Assembly (NCBI RefSeq): GCF_005298175.1
Contig: NZ_SZYH01000001.1
Coordinates: 1,550,001-1,614,000, forward strand
Direction: 5' to 3'
Length of the DNA: 64,000 bases
DNA from: Marinobacter panjinensis
Lineage (GTDB): Bacteria; Pseudomonadota; Gammaproteobacteria; Pseudomonadales; Oleiphilaceae
The notes under the pieces were generated by a model. That model was not told the origin of the DNA and did no database searches. It worked only from the letters and a program-made list of their open reading frames with translations. Positions 1 to 8,118 of this stretch are shown one piece after another (position 1 is the first letter of the stretch; each line of letters begins with the position of its first letter). Made by a program: the position numbers and the translations under genes.

Positions 1-512
1 AAGGTGCGAATCTCGGTGTTATAGCGCTCGACCGCCTGGATAAAGTCCCGTCTGGCCACCGCAATGCGGTTCTCAGTACCTTCCAGTTGCGACTGCAGCG
101 CCAGGAAGTTCTGGTTGGATTTCAGGTCAGGATACCGTTCAGACACCGCCATCAACCTGCTCAACGCGCTGCTCAGTTCGCCCTGTGCCTGCTGGAACTG
201 CTGGAGCTTTTCAGGATTGTTGAGAATGCTCTCATCCACCTGGATCGACGTAGCCTTCGACCGGGCTTCAATGACCGCCGTCAGGGTTTCCCGCTCCTGT
301 TCCGCAAAGCCCTTGACGGTCTCAACCAGGTTCGGGACGAGGTCGGCTCGCCGCTGGTACTGGTTTTCTACCTGCGACCAGGCCGCCTTGACCTGCTCGT
401 CGTAGGTGGGGATATTGTTTATCCCACAGCCGGTCAACAACAGGGCCAGTAGTGCCATGGCCGCCAAACGGAATGTGAATCGGCCTGGCGTGGCCGTGCT
501 CATATAGTGCAT
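1..512 (-). CDS. lemA: LemA family lipoprotein, 3' end outside the window
   Basis: The reverse strand reads as a LemA protein. A short hydrophobic leader ends in a lipobox (LLLTGC), followed by the LemA start (YDEQVKAAWSQVENQYQRR, then DLVPNLVETVKG) and long helices with the SERYPDLKSNQNFLALQSQLEGTENRI signature. LemA proteins are small membrane-anchored helical-bundle proteins, often encoded beside TPM-domain or HtpX-like genes; their role is unclear. Two in-frame ATGs lie at 512 and 503; the one at 503 (MSTATPGRF) is equally possible because neither has a strong ribosome site. The gene runs off the left edge, so its C-terminus and downstream partners are not visible. It is divergent from yebG. 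Confidence 0.9.
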   Translation of the reverse strand, partial: MHYMSTATPGRFTFRLAAMALLALLLTGCGINNIPTYDEQVKAAWSQVENQYQRRADLVPNLVETVKGFAEQERETLTAVIEARSKATSIQVDESILNNPEKLQQFQQAQGELSSALSRLMAVSERYPDLKSNQNFLALQSQLEGTENRIAVARRDFIQAVERYNTEIRT

Positions 513-615
513 ATCGTATCGTTTCCTTGATGATTAACGAGCTGATCGCCTGGAAGCCTAGAACACTAACATACTTCCGCCCCGGCATCTGCCGTTCCAG
601 GGGCCCCGGGAAACA

Positions 616-647
616 CTGTATACATATACAGACCTGTTCGTTATACT
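616..647 (+). promoter_or_regulatory. LexA (SOS) box and promoter of yebG
   Basis: CTGTATACATATACAG at 616-631 matches the gammaproteobacterial LexA operator (CTG, alternating TA core, CAG). A -10-like TATACT lies at 642-647, and 17 bp upstream of it TATACA (619-624), inside the box, can serve as the -35 element. LexA binding would therefore block RNA polymerase directly. The downstream gene belongs to the SOS-inducible YebG family, which supports the call. The divergent lemA gene starts about 100 bp away. Confidence 0.88.
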
Positions 648-708
648 CCCGGCGACTCAATGAACCCCACCAGACACGACAACGTGCGGGAACACACTGG
701 AGAACATC

Positions 709-993
709 ATGGCCGTACAAGCGCTGTATTACTCGGAGAGGGACGGACTGGAGATGGCACTTAAAAACCCTGACACAATGCTTTTCTCGTCCAAAGCAGA
801 AGCCGACGCCCGCGACAAGGTTCTGGAACTGGCTGAAGAGATTACCCAGTTTCTGCAAGCGAGGGTTGAAGGCATGGATGAAGCCATGGCCGAAAAGGCC
901 GCACTGGCCATTGCCGAAGAGAAAGACCTGTTCGGCAAGGCGCTCAAGAAGCCCTCCTTGTTGAATGAGCAGGCGCAGCCGGATTCCGACTGA
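709..993 (+). CDS. yebG: YebG family SOS-regulated protein
   Basis: A 94-residue protein that starts MAVQALYYSERDG and carries the FSSKAEADARDKVLELAEEI block, closely resembling E. coli YebG (96 residues) in length and N-terminal half. YebG is a small acidic DNA-damage-induced protein of unknown biochemical function. The C-terminal half (MDEAMAEKAALAIAEEKDLFGKAL) also follows the family pattern. The LexA box at 616-631 supports SOS control. The gene stands alone, convergent with the Lrp-type regulator 20 bp downstream. Confidence 0.9.
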   Translation: MAVQALYYSERDGLEMALKNPDTMLFSSKAEADARDKVLELAEEITQFLQARVEGMDEAMAEKAALAIAEEKDLFGKALKKPSLLNEQAQPDSD

Positions 994-1013
994 CGTCCGC
1001 CAGCTCTCACCAC

Positions 1014-1442
1014 TCAGCGGCGGAACCGTGTTTCCAGCACCACCGCTGAGTTGGTTCGCTCTACGCCTTCCAGATTGCCGATCTCATCAAGTACCGTACT
1101 GAGTTCCTCCAGCGACTGCGCCTGAACAATAGCGATCAGGTCATACTCGCCGCTGACCGAATACAACTGGGACACCTGGCTGATCTGCTCAAGGGCGGTG
1201 TTGGTGCGGGCTGTCAGCTTTTGATAGACCTTGATCGACACGTGCGCCTCTACCTGGTTGGCAGAGAACTCGCCACCGAGCAGCACTGAATAGCCACGGA
1301 TGACACCGCCGGCTTCCAGCTTCGCTATACGGTTCTGCACCGTTGAGCGCGAGACATTCAGGGCCCGGGCCAGGTCAGAAATACTGGAACGGGCATTCTG
1401 GCGGAGCAGCAAAAGCAACTCCTGATCTTGCTTTCCAAGCAT
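1014..1442 (-). CDS. Lrp/AsnC family transcriptional regulator
   Basis: A 142-residue regulator with an N-terminal winged helix-turn-helix (LARALNVSRSTVQNRIAKLE, roughly residues 23-43) and a C-terminal RAM ligand-binding domain (SGEYDLIAIVQAQSLEELSTVLDEIG). It is transcribed divergently from the AstA-like/DUF1338 pair across a 140-bp AT-rich gap holding a TATCA-N4-TGATA palindrome, so it probably controls those genes and itself in response to an amino acid. Lrp-family members next to amino-acid degradation genes usually act as substrate-responsive activators. The effector cannot be read from sequence; arginine, lysine or 2-aminoadipate are guesses from the neighbours. Confidence 0.9.
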   Translation of the reverse strand: MLGKQDQELLLLLRQNARSSISDLARALNVSRSTVQNRIAKLEAGGVIRGYSVLLGGEFSANQVEAHVSIKVYQKLTARTNTALEQISQVSQLYSVSGEYDLIAIVQAQSLEELSTVLDEIGNLEGVERTNSAVVLETRFRR

Positions 1443-1478
1443 ATTGCCAAACCTTTATGTCATTTTGTTTATATTATC

Positions 1479-1492
1479 TATCATTTTTGATA
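1479..1492. promoter_or_regulatory. Candidate Lrp-type operator between divergent genes
   Basis: TATCATTTTTGATA is an inverted repeat (TATCA-TTTT-TGATA) in a very AT-rich stretch (about 1450-1505), between the Lrp-type gene (starting at 1442) and the AstA-like gene (starting at 1583). Lrp-family proteins bind short AT-rich palindromes in such places. Assignment to this regulator is inference. Confidence 0.45.
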
Positions 1493-1582
1493 TTTTGAAA
1501 CTACAAACTGACATCCCGCTTCATCATACTGTCGTCATCAATCTTCACCAGCAAAGCGCCAGTAACAGATGAGGATGCCACG

Positions 1583-2707
1583 ATGATTATTCGCCCGGTT
1601 GCCACCACGGATCTCCCGGCCTTGCAGCAAATAGCTGTGGAATCCGGCCCTGGCTTCACCTCACTGGTGGATGATCGTGATTTTCTGGCTCAAAAGGTCC
1701 ACCGTTCCATGGCAAGTTTCGGCCGCATGGTGAATTCCCCTGGCGACGAAAGTTACCTGTTTGTACTGGAAGATCCGGATACCGGCGAAATCATGGGGAC
1801 CACCGGCATCGAAGCCTCGGTAGGCACCCGACGCCCGCTTTACCACTATCACTGCAGCCAGGTGATGCACCACTCGCCTGAGCTGAACCTGCGTCGCAAG
1901 CTGGAAGTGCTGGACATGTGCAACCACTACACCGGCTGCAGTGAAATCTGCACACTTTTCCTGCGGCCGAAGTTCCGCCGCGCGCAAGCCGGCAAACTGC
2001 TCTCAAAAGTCCGTTTTCTGTTTATGGCGCAACACCCTCAACGGTTTGCAGAGATGGTCATTGCCGAAATGCGGGGCGTGTCGGATGAGAGGGGCCAGTC
2101 CCCGTTCTGGAACTGGCTGCGTGCGCATTTTGTGGATCTCGACTTCGACACCGTGACCCGCATGGTCGGTACCGGGGATAATGGCTTTATTGCCGATCTG
2201 ATGCCCCGGCACCCACTCTATACCCACCTGATGGACGAGAGCGCCCGCGCGGTTATCGGACAGGTACACGACAAGACCCGCCCTGCCCTGAACATGCTTG
2301 AGGCCGAAGGCTTCCGCCATACCGGTTTCATTGATCCCTTCGATGGTGGCCCCACAGTTGAGGCAAAACTGACTGACATCCGGTCGGTGTCCGCCTCCGT
2401 TGGCTGCCGAATCCAGGTTGTTGATAAAGTGGAACCGGCACTGGAAAAATGGGCCTGCGGCGGCCAGGGACGGATACTGGCTGTAACCAATACCGGCACT
2501 GACCACTTCCGCGCCACCATCACCAGTGCCGCCAGGTATCTGCCCACGCGCAACCTGCTACAGGTGCCGGTAACACTGGCAAACGCGCTCCACCTGCGTA
2601 ACCATGGGCAGGCCCGGTTCATGGAACTGACAACCGCCAGCACAGGCAGGCAGCCGACGGCTATTCCAATGTGCCAACAACAGGAGGCGCTCCATGCATA
2701 CCGATAG
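1583..2707 (+). CDS. AstA-like arginine/ornithine N-succinyltransferase family protein
   Basis: A 374-residue protein with the AstA/AruG architecture: an opening MIIRPVATTDLPALQQIA like the N-terminal GNAT half of arginine N-succinyltransferase, then the family blocks GTTGIEASVG and LFLRPKFRRAQAGKLLSKVRFLFMAQ. In the AST pathway AstA succinylates arginine using succinyl-CoA. It is about 30 residues longer than usual, with a C-terminal tail (roughly from LTTASTGRQP) unlike the family. No astB, astD, astE or astC gene is present; instead it overlaps a DUF1338 dioxygenase gene by 14 bp and faces an Lrp regulator. The true acceptor may therefore be an amino acid other than arginine. A GAGGA site precedes the ATG. 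Confidence 0.82.
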   Translation: MIIRPVATTDLPALQQIAVESGPGFTSLVDDRDFLAQKVHRSMASFGRMVNSPGDESYLFVLEDPDTGEIMGTTGIEASVGTRRPLYHYHCSQVMHHSPELNLRRKLEVLDMCNHYTGCSEICTLFLRPKFRRAQAGKLLSKVRFLFMAQHPQRFAEMVIAEMRGVSDERGQSPFWNWLRAHFVDLDFDTVTRMVGTGDNGFIADLMPRHPLYTHLMDESARAVIGQVHDKTRPALNMLEAEGFRHTGFIDPFDGGPTVEAKLTDIRSVSASVGCRIQVVDKVEPALEKWACGGQGRILAVTNTGTDHFRATITSAARYLPTRNLLQVPVTLANALHLRNHGQARFMELTTASTGRQPTAIPMCQQQEALHAYR

Positions 2708-3500
2708 AGACACACTGTTCGGTCGTCTTTGGGACAACTATTGCGAAGTGACTCCCTCCGCCGAAGATATTCACCGTTTACTGGATGACACCCAGGGCGG
2801 CGAAATCGTCAATGACCATATTGCCCTGCGCACCTACAACCTCGAAAAGGTGAACCTGGACAAACTGGCTGCGCACTTCCTGGCGCTGGGATACCAGGAG
2901 GGTGGCGAGTATCATTTCGAAGCCAAGAAACTCTACGCCAGACATTACGAACACCCGGACCCGTCCGCCCCCAAGGTGTTTATTTCCGAGTTGCTGGTCG
3001 AACAGTGTTCCGAGCCGTTACAGGCCATAGTCCGGAACCTGGTGAGCCAGATCGATCCGGAAGCTGTCACCGCCGACAATTTTCTGTATTCCGGCCGACA
3101 CTGGGACATCGACTACCCCACCTACCAGACCCTGCTCGAAGAAAGTGAGTACGCCGCCTGGGTAGCCGCCTGGGGTTTCCGCGCCAACCATTTCACGGTG
3201 AGCATCAATGCCCTGAGCCGCTTCAGGACTGTGGCGGAGATCAACCAGGTGCTCAAGGACAAAGGCTATCGGGTGAACAACTCGGGAGGGGAAATCAAAG
3301 GATCACCGGAAGAACTGCTGGAACAGTCATCCACCATGGCAGACCGGGCGGAAGTACAGTTTTCTGACCAGGCAGTGGCCATTCCCAGTTGCTTCTACGA
3401 GTTTGCGCTCCGGTACCCGAAGCCTGATGGCCAGCTTTACAGCGGATTTGTCGCCGCCTCAGCGGACAAGATTTTTGAAAGCACCGACAGCCGGCGCTAG
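2694..3500 (+). CDS. DUF1338 family protein (HglS-like 2-oxoadipate dioxygenase/decarboxylase fold)
   Basis: A 268-residue protein of the DUF1338 family, whose characterised member HglS converts 2-oxoadipate to D-2-hydroxyglutarate with Fe(II) and oxygen in bacterial lysine catabolism. The expected 2-His-1-carboxylate ligands are visible as His42 (NDHIALRTY), His166 (FRANHFTVS) and Glu236 (CFYEFALRY); Arg46 lies in the substrate region. At 268 residues it is a short form compared with HglS (over 400 residues). It overlaps the AstA-like gene by 14 bp and has its own strong site (AGGAGG), so the two are co-translated. The exact oxo-acid substrate is not determined by sequence. Confidence 0.82.
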   Translation: MHTDRDTLFGRLWDNYCEVTPSAEDIHRLLDDTQGGEIVNDHIALRTYNLEKVNLDKLAAHFLALGYQEGGEYHFEAKKLYARHYEHPDPSAPKVFISELLVEQCSEPLQAIVRNLVSQIDPEAVTADNFLYSGRHWDIDYPTYQTLLEESEYAAWVAAWGFRANHFTVSINALSRFRTVAEINQVLKDKGYRVNNSGGEIKGSPEELLEQSSTMADRAEVQFSDQAVAIPSCFYEFALRYPKPDGQLYSGFVAASADKIFESTDSRR

Positions 3501-3515
3501 TGTTGCGTCCGGCTA

Positions 3516-4391
3516 TTACTCCGTGGTGACCAGCTCTTCGCAGATCACCTTCAGGCAAGCGGGCCGACATTTTGCCGTCAGCGGCGTCTTCCCTGCGATT
3601 TCTCCGTCCATGGTGATGGTCTTGGGTGAACGGGTAACGATGCTCACTACGGGGCTCTTCAGCTGCACCACCGTTCTGCTTCGCTTCGGCGAACTCCGGC
3701 TCAGGCGAACCGTGAGAAAAGCCAGGAAAAGCTGGAACAATGAACGCGGGCGTACCGCAATCACATCCAATTGCCCGTCACTGGCCGAGGCCTCGGGAAT
3801 CTCGCTTCCGCCGCCGAAAAAGGCTCCGGAGGAGACCGCGATGGTGAGCCAGCGCCCGGTGACCTTACCCTGCTCGGTCTCAATCACACCGTGGAACCCG
3901 CGGTAGGCGGCCAGCTTCTGCAACAGCGCCACACCATAACTGAAACGCCCTAGAAAACGCTTACGCTCCCCCGATGAGTCCCGCACTGCATGAGTTCCAA
4001 GGCCAATATGGGCAACGTTCAGAAACCTCCCCTGCTGGGCAACGGCAACGTCTACCAATTGCGTCTTCCCCGTCGCCACCAGATCACAGAGGCGCTGTGG
4101 ATCCTCTGGAAGGCCCAGGTTGCGAGCGAAGTCATTGGCCGTGCCTGATGGAAGCACCGCAAGGGTCGCGCCGGATTCCAGGCAGACGCCCGCCGCCGCA
4201 TTCACGGAACCGTCACCACCGGCTGCCAGCACAATGTCGGCGGTATCAATCTCGCTTGTCCAGGCTGTATCCTCGAGGCTGCAATCCCGGATACCGGAAA
4301 TACCGGCAGCTTCCAGGTGCTCGCGCCAGAAATCCGGGCCACGACTGCCCTCTTCCCCTGCCTTGGGGTTTGCCATCAACCAGTAGACCAT
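3516..4391 (-). CDS. YegS/DgkB-type lipid (diacylglycerol) kinase family protein
   Basis: A 291-residue soluble protein with the DAGK catalytic signature: NPKAG near the start, the nucleotide-binding GGDGSVNAAAG (about residues 58-68), then LPSGTANDFARNLGLP. The C-terminal beta-rich half contains GTHAVR and the FGGGSEIPEASASDGQLDV block found in YegS-like kinases. The family phosphorylates lipid hydroxyl groups such as diacylglycerol or phosphatidylglycerol with ATP; the substrate is uncertain. It is a single gene, convergent with the DUF1338 gene (15-bp gap) and divergent from the ZIP transporter gene. Confidence 0.88.
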   Translation of the reverse strand: MVYWLMANPKAGEEGSRGPDFWREHLEAAGISGIRDCSLEDTAWTSEIDTADIVLAAGGDGSVNAAAGVCLESGATLAVLPSGTANDFARNLGLPEDPQRLCDLVATGKTQLVDVAVAQQGRFLNVAHIGLGTHAVRDSSGERKRFLGRFSYGVALLQKLAAYRGFHGVIETEQGKVTGRWLTIAVSSGAFFGGGSEIPEASASDGQLDVIAVRPRSLFQLFLAFLTVRLSRSSPKRSRTVVQLKSPVVSIVTRSPKTITMDGEIAGKTPLTAKCRPACLKVICEELVTTE

Positions 4392-4557
4392 GACATTCCT
4401 TTGCTCCCTGAGCCAGTGTGCTTAAACGGACGTACACTGGTATCAGTTATACACCCAAAACGTGCCATCAACATGATGAGTGTTTAATCTGGCGGTAACA
4501 CCCCGAACAAACCGCAGGCGGGCGCAAGCACGACAAGACAAGACAAAAGGGAGACCA

Positions 4558-5343
4558 ATGCTGGAAGAAGTCAACGTAGTCTTGCTGGGAGCGACTGCCA
4601 GCCTTTTGGCAGGCCTGGGAACGGGGGTTGGTGCGCTGGGTGTCTTCCTGGTGAGAAAGCTCACCCCGCAACTGCAAGACGGCATGCTCAGCGCAGCCGC
4701 CGGCGTCATGCTGGCGGCATCATTCTTCTCGCTACTGCTGCCAGGAATCGAATACGGTGAAGAACTCACGGGGGAGACGTGGATTGCGGCACTGATGGTG
4801 ATCGCCGGACTCCTCATGGGTGCGGGACTGCTTTTCAGCATTCACCAGCGACTGCCTCACGAGCATTTCACCCTTGGGCGAGAGGGGCCGGAGAGCGCGC
4901 GAATCCGCCGTATCTGGCTGTTTATTATTGCCATCGCCTTACACAATTTCCCCGAAGGCATGGCGGTAGGTGTGGGCTTTGCCGGAGGCGATATCGGCAA
5001 CGGCACCGCTCTGGCGGTTGGCATCGGGCTACAGAATATTCCTGAAGGCCTGGCGGTGGCGGTGTCACTGCTGGCCATTGAGCACTCGCGGCTGAAATCC
5101 TTTGGCATTGCAGTCCTGACCGGCCTGCTGGAACCCATTGGCGGCCTTTTCGGCAGCGCCATGGTGTGGCTTGCCGAACCCATCATGCCCTGGACCCTGG
5201 GCTTCGCCGCCGGGGCGATGCTGTTTATCATCAGCGACGAAATTATCCCTGAAACCCATCGCGGCGAGTACAAGACCCTGGCGACGTTTTCCCTGCTGGG
5301 CGGATTCGTGGTGATGATGTTTCTCGACGCAACGCTGGGCTAA
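4558..5343 (+). CDS. ZIP family divalent-metal transporter (GufA/ZIP11-like)
   Basis: Starting at the ATG at 4558 (MLEEVNVVLL, preceded by AAGGGAG), the product is 261 residues with about eight membrane segments. The metal-binding signatures of ZIP proteins are present: LHNFPEGMAVGVGFAGGD in segment 4 and LQNIPEGLAVAVSLL in segment 5, plus a late LFIISDEIIPETH. ZIP proteins move zinc or other divalent metals into the cytoplasm. An in-frame ATG at 4480 would add 26 arginine-rich residues that do not resemble a membrane leader, so the later start is preferred. The 3' end overlaps the convergent TSUP gene by 4 bp. Confidence 0.9.
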   Translation: MLEEVNVVLLGATASLLAGLGTGVGALGVFLVRKLTPQLQDGMLSAAAGVMLAASFFSLLLPGIEYGEELTGETWIAALMVIAGLLMGAGLLFSIHQRLPHEHFTLGREGPESARIRRIWLFIIAIALHNFPEGMAVGVGFAGGDIGNGTALAVGIGLQNIPEGLAVAVSLLAIEHSRLKSFGIAVLTGLLEPIGGLFGSAMVWLAEPIMPWTLGFAAGAMLFIISDEIIPETHRGEYKTLATFSLLGGFVVMMFLDATLG

Positions 5344-6128
5344 ACCGGAAACAGCACCTTCATCATCCCGATACTGCTGACGATCAGCAGTACCACGCCA
5401 AGTACCCGGAAAAACACCGGTGTCTCCGCCCTCAGCATACGGTCATGGACATAGAGGCCAATCACATGGCCCACGGCAGCACAGGGCAATAGCCACAGGT
5501 GGTGGATCAACTGCAGGTCGATTCCAACCCAGATAAAGGCCGCCATTTTGATGACCACCAGTATGAACCAGAGCGCGAACAGGGTATCCCGTAACCGTTC
5601 CTTGGGCAGGTGTTGTGCCGCCACAGCAATAATCAGCGGTGCCCCTATCAGCGAAGTACCACTGACATACCCGCCAACCATCAGGAAAACGGTGTCTACG
5701 GCACGGCTGCCACTGCGAAAGGGCCGGTCGAGGATGTAGGAGACAGAATAAAGCGCCACGATGACAAAGATGATGGTGCTCATGACATCCGATGGCAGAG
5801 TGATAAGCCCAAACACACCGATCAGCTTGGGCACAATCATGATGGCCAGAATTCGCCAGAGGTAGTTCCAGTCCACCGTACCCGCCGATATCTTCCCCTC
5901 ATCGTCCGTTCTTGACGACTTGCGGTTGTTCATCCAGATGGTGAGTGATGAAAACACCAGTAGATGCACAGCAATGATGGGCAGGAAAACCAGCGGCTCA
6001 TCCAGTACCAGCAGCAGAAACGGCAACGACAACACCGCCCCGCCAAAACCTAGCCCGGACCGGACAAAGCCGCTCCAGACAAAGATCAGACCAATCAGGA
6101 CATACTGGTACAACGCCAGTTCAGACAT
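5340..6128 (-). CDS. TSUP (TauE/SafE) family membrane permease
   Basis: A 262-residue integral membrane protein with about eight segments arranged as two TSUP repeats. The first has SGFVRSGLGFGGAVLSLPFLLL, the second GGYVSGTSLIGAPLIIAVAAQ, matching the G-x-G-G-G/G-A-P motifs of the TauE/SafE family. Family members export or import organosulfonates, sulfite or related anions; this one has no sulfur-metabolism neighbour, so its substrate is open. It is a single gene whose stop overlaps that of the ZIP transporter gene. Confidence 0.88.
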   Translation of the reverse strand: MSELALYQYVLIGLIFVWSGFVRSGLGFGGAVLSLPFLLLVLDEPLVFLPIIAVHLLVFSSLTIWMNNRKSSRTDDEGKISAGTVDWNYLWRILAIMIVPKLIGVFGLITLPSDVMSTIIFVIVALYSVSYILDRPFRSGSRAVDTVFLMVGGYVSGTSLIGAPLIIAVAAQHLPKERLRDTLFALWFILVVIKMAAFIWVGIDLQLIHHLWLLPCAAVGHVIGLYVHDRMLRAETPVFFRVLGVVLLIVSSIGMMKVLFPV

Positions 6129-6367
6129 AGTGAGACTCAGGTTCCGGCAGGTAAGTTCGCGAATGCAAAGGTATAAGAGGATACCCGCCAGCCCCCCATT
6201 ACTTCCAGTAACAAAGGGGCTACTTTTCTACAACGGAAGAAATGCCCGATAGCGCCTAATTTTTAATCAAAGGTTCCGGTGTTGTGCTGCCCGGAACTTC
6301 TGATAAAAACAACAACCGGGCGGGGGCAGCGACTCCTGCTTCTGCCCGTGGAGAAGGGAGAATAACG

Positions 6368-7033
6368 ATGTCAGCAGCGGTTGAACACCTGGACGAAAAG
6401 CTTCAGGACAGCAGCGAGCTACTTGAAGAAATCATGCCCTCGGCCATCACCCTGGCCATGATGCTTCGTCAGCGAACCATGGCAGCCTGGATGCGGACCG
6501 AATTCGACGGTTATGGCGACCCCGCTGCACTACCCCCTTACCGACGTGATGTACCGGGTCATATTGTCGCCCGCTCTCCTCAGTACGGCTGGATTCCAGC
6601 GCCCGTCGACGACCAGCAGAAGCTGGATTTCGGACACCGGGATATGATGGAGGGCATCAAGTCCCTGGAGAAAACCTGCCTCAGCTGCAAGAAAGGTACG
6701 GGGCACCGCATTGTGTTCGACAAAGAGGAAATGGCGACACTGCAATCCCAGATCAATCTCAGTGCGGAACTGGCTATCACCATCAGCAGAGACAGCTACT
6801 GCAAAATGCTGCGGGTTCTGCGCAGTGCACTGTACCTGTGGTGCCAGGAGCTGATGGAAACAGGCATTGGCGGCGACCATAATTCGTACAGCCAGGACGA
6901 ACGCAAGAAGGTGGCCCATCTGGATGACCCCGAGCGCTTCTGGCGCAAAGCTCTGGAAAGCAACGACGACCTGCCGGTTCCGGATGTCCGCGAGGCAGGC
7001 TTTTTCGAGCGGGTCTTCGGGCGAGCAGGCTGA
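6368..7033 (+). CDS. AbiTii-like domain protein of unknown function
   Basis: A 221-residue soluble protein, started at the ATG at 6368 after GAAGGGAG (an earlier in-frame start at 6284 lacks a site). The N-terminal 60 residues (SSELLEEIMPSAITLAMMLRQR, then AAWMRTEFDGYGDPAALPPYRR and VPGHIV) resemble the AbiTii domain found in proteins linked to abortive infection and in phage-defence-associated ORFs. The rest is helical, with a CLSCKKG pair of cysteines near residue 100. No toxin, nuclease or partner gene is adjacent: the next gene, convergent after 5 bp, is the MotB-like gene. A defence role is therefore speculative; the domain call rests on pattern recognition. Confidence 0.6.
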   Translation: MSAAVEHLDEKLQDSSELLEEIMPSAITLAMMLRQRTMAAWMRTEFDGYGDPAALPPYRRDVPGHIVARSPQYGWIPAPVDDQQKLDFGHRDMMEGIKSLEKTCLSCKKGTGHRIVFDKEEMATLQSQINLSAELAITISRDSYCKMLRVLRSALYLWCQELMETGIGGDHNSYSQDERKKVAHLDDPERFWRKALESNDDLPVPDVREAGFFERVFGRAG

Positions 7034-7038
7034 ACCTT

Positions 7039-8106
7039 TTACCGGTCGGTAAGCTTGATCTCGATACGGCGGTTCCGCTGCAACGCTTCTGCGGAATTGC
7101 CCTCGTCGACCGGGAAGAACTCACCGAATCCGGCCGCTACCATACGAGTCTGGGGCACGCCTTCCGAGGCAAGGTAACGCACCACTGCCACTGCCCTTGC
7201 AGTGGACAGCTCCCAGTTGGAGGGGAATTCTTCGGTATTGATCGGAATGCGGTCGGTATGGCCATCAATTCGCAGTATCCAGTCGATATCGTCCGGAATG
7301 GCAGAGGCGACATCCAGCAGCACCTCTGCCAGCTTGTCCAGCTCACGTTGCCCCTCTTCACCGAGGCTGGCTGAACCGGACGCAAAAAGCAGCTCGGAGG
7401 GCAGCAGGAAACGGTCACCGACAATACGGATGTTCTCGTTATCCTGCAGAATTTCCCGTAACCGGCCAAAGAACTCGGACTGGTAACGTTCCAGTTCATT
7501 GACCCGCTCTGCCAGCAAGGTATTCAGCCGTTTACCCACTTCTTCCAGTTCGGCCTGTTTCTCGGCAGTCAGGTCTTCCTGCAGCCGCAATGCGGCAGTA
7601 ATGCGGCTCAACTGGTCCTGCAAGGCTGCGATCTGGTTCGACAGCTGCTGAATAAACGCGCGCTGGGAGGCGCTCAGCTTCTCTTCGTCCTCCAGCTCGG
7701 CCTCTGCGCCGGAAACCGCCCGCTGCAGATCCTCAACTTTCAGGGCCTGGGCCTCAGCATTGTATTGCTGCGCCAGCCGTTGCGCCCGCTCTTCTTCAAT
7801 CTCTGCGCGAAGCTCGTCATTCAGGGCAAGGCTTTTACTGTAGCTGCTCTGCACCGTGGCCATCTCTTCTTCCAGAGCTGCTGTCTGCTCCTGCTCCAGT
7901 CCCAGAAGCCGGGAAATTTCCGCCAGCTGGGTATTCAGCCTGGCCAGTTCGGAGTCACGGTCCGACAGGGTCTGCGAGAGATAGAGCTGACTGACCACAT
8001 AGATCAGCAACATGAAGATAATCAGCATCAACAATGCCGACAGGGCATCCACGTAACCGGGCCATACGTTGATGTTGCTGCGGGTGCGACGTCTGGAGCC
8101 GATCAT
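7039..8106 (-). CDS. OmpA/MotB-domain protein with coiled coil (MotB-like stator partner)
   Basis: A 355-residue inner-membrane protein. A short cytoplasmic N-terminus and one membrane helix (VWPGYVDALSALLMLIIFMLLIYVV, about residues 14-38, written here in part) include an Asp at the position used for proton transfer in MotB-type stators. A long heptad coiled coil follows (residues about 45-215). The C-terminus is an OmpA-like peptidoglycan-binding domain (IDGHTDRIPI, then NWELSTARAVAVVRYL and NRRIEIKLTD). It forms a pair with the MotA-like gene upstream (12-bp gap), so the two probably build a proton-driven complex that pulls on the cell wall. The long coiled coil is unlike flagellar MotB. 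Confidence 0.87.
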   Translation of the reverse strand: MIGSRRRTRSNINVWPGYVDALSALLMLIIFMLLIYVVSQLYLSQTLSDRDSELARLNTQLAEISRLLGLEQEQTAALEEEMATVQSSYSKSLALNDELRAEIEEERAQRLAQQYNAEAQALKVEDLQRAVSGAEAELEDEEKLSASQRAFIQQLSNQIAALQDQLSRITAALRLQEDLTAEKQAELEEVGKRLNTLLAERVNELERYQSEFFGRLREILQDNENIRIVGDRFLLPSELLFASGSASLGEEGQRELDKLAEVLLDVASAIPDDIDWILRIDGHTDRIPINTEEFPSNWELSTARAVAVVRYLASEGVPQTRMVAAGFGEFFPVDEGNSAEALQRNRRIEIKLTDR

Positions 8107-8118
8107 GGCGCCTGCCTG

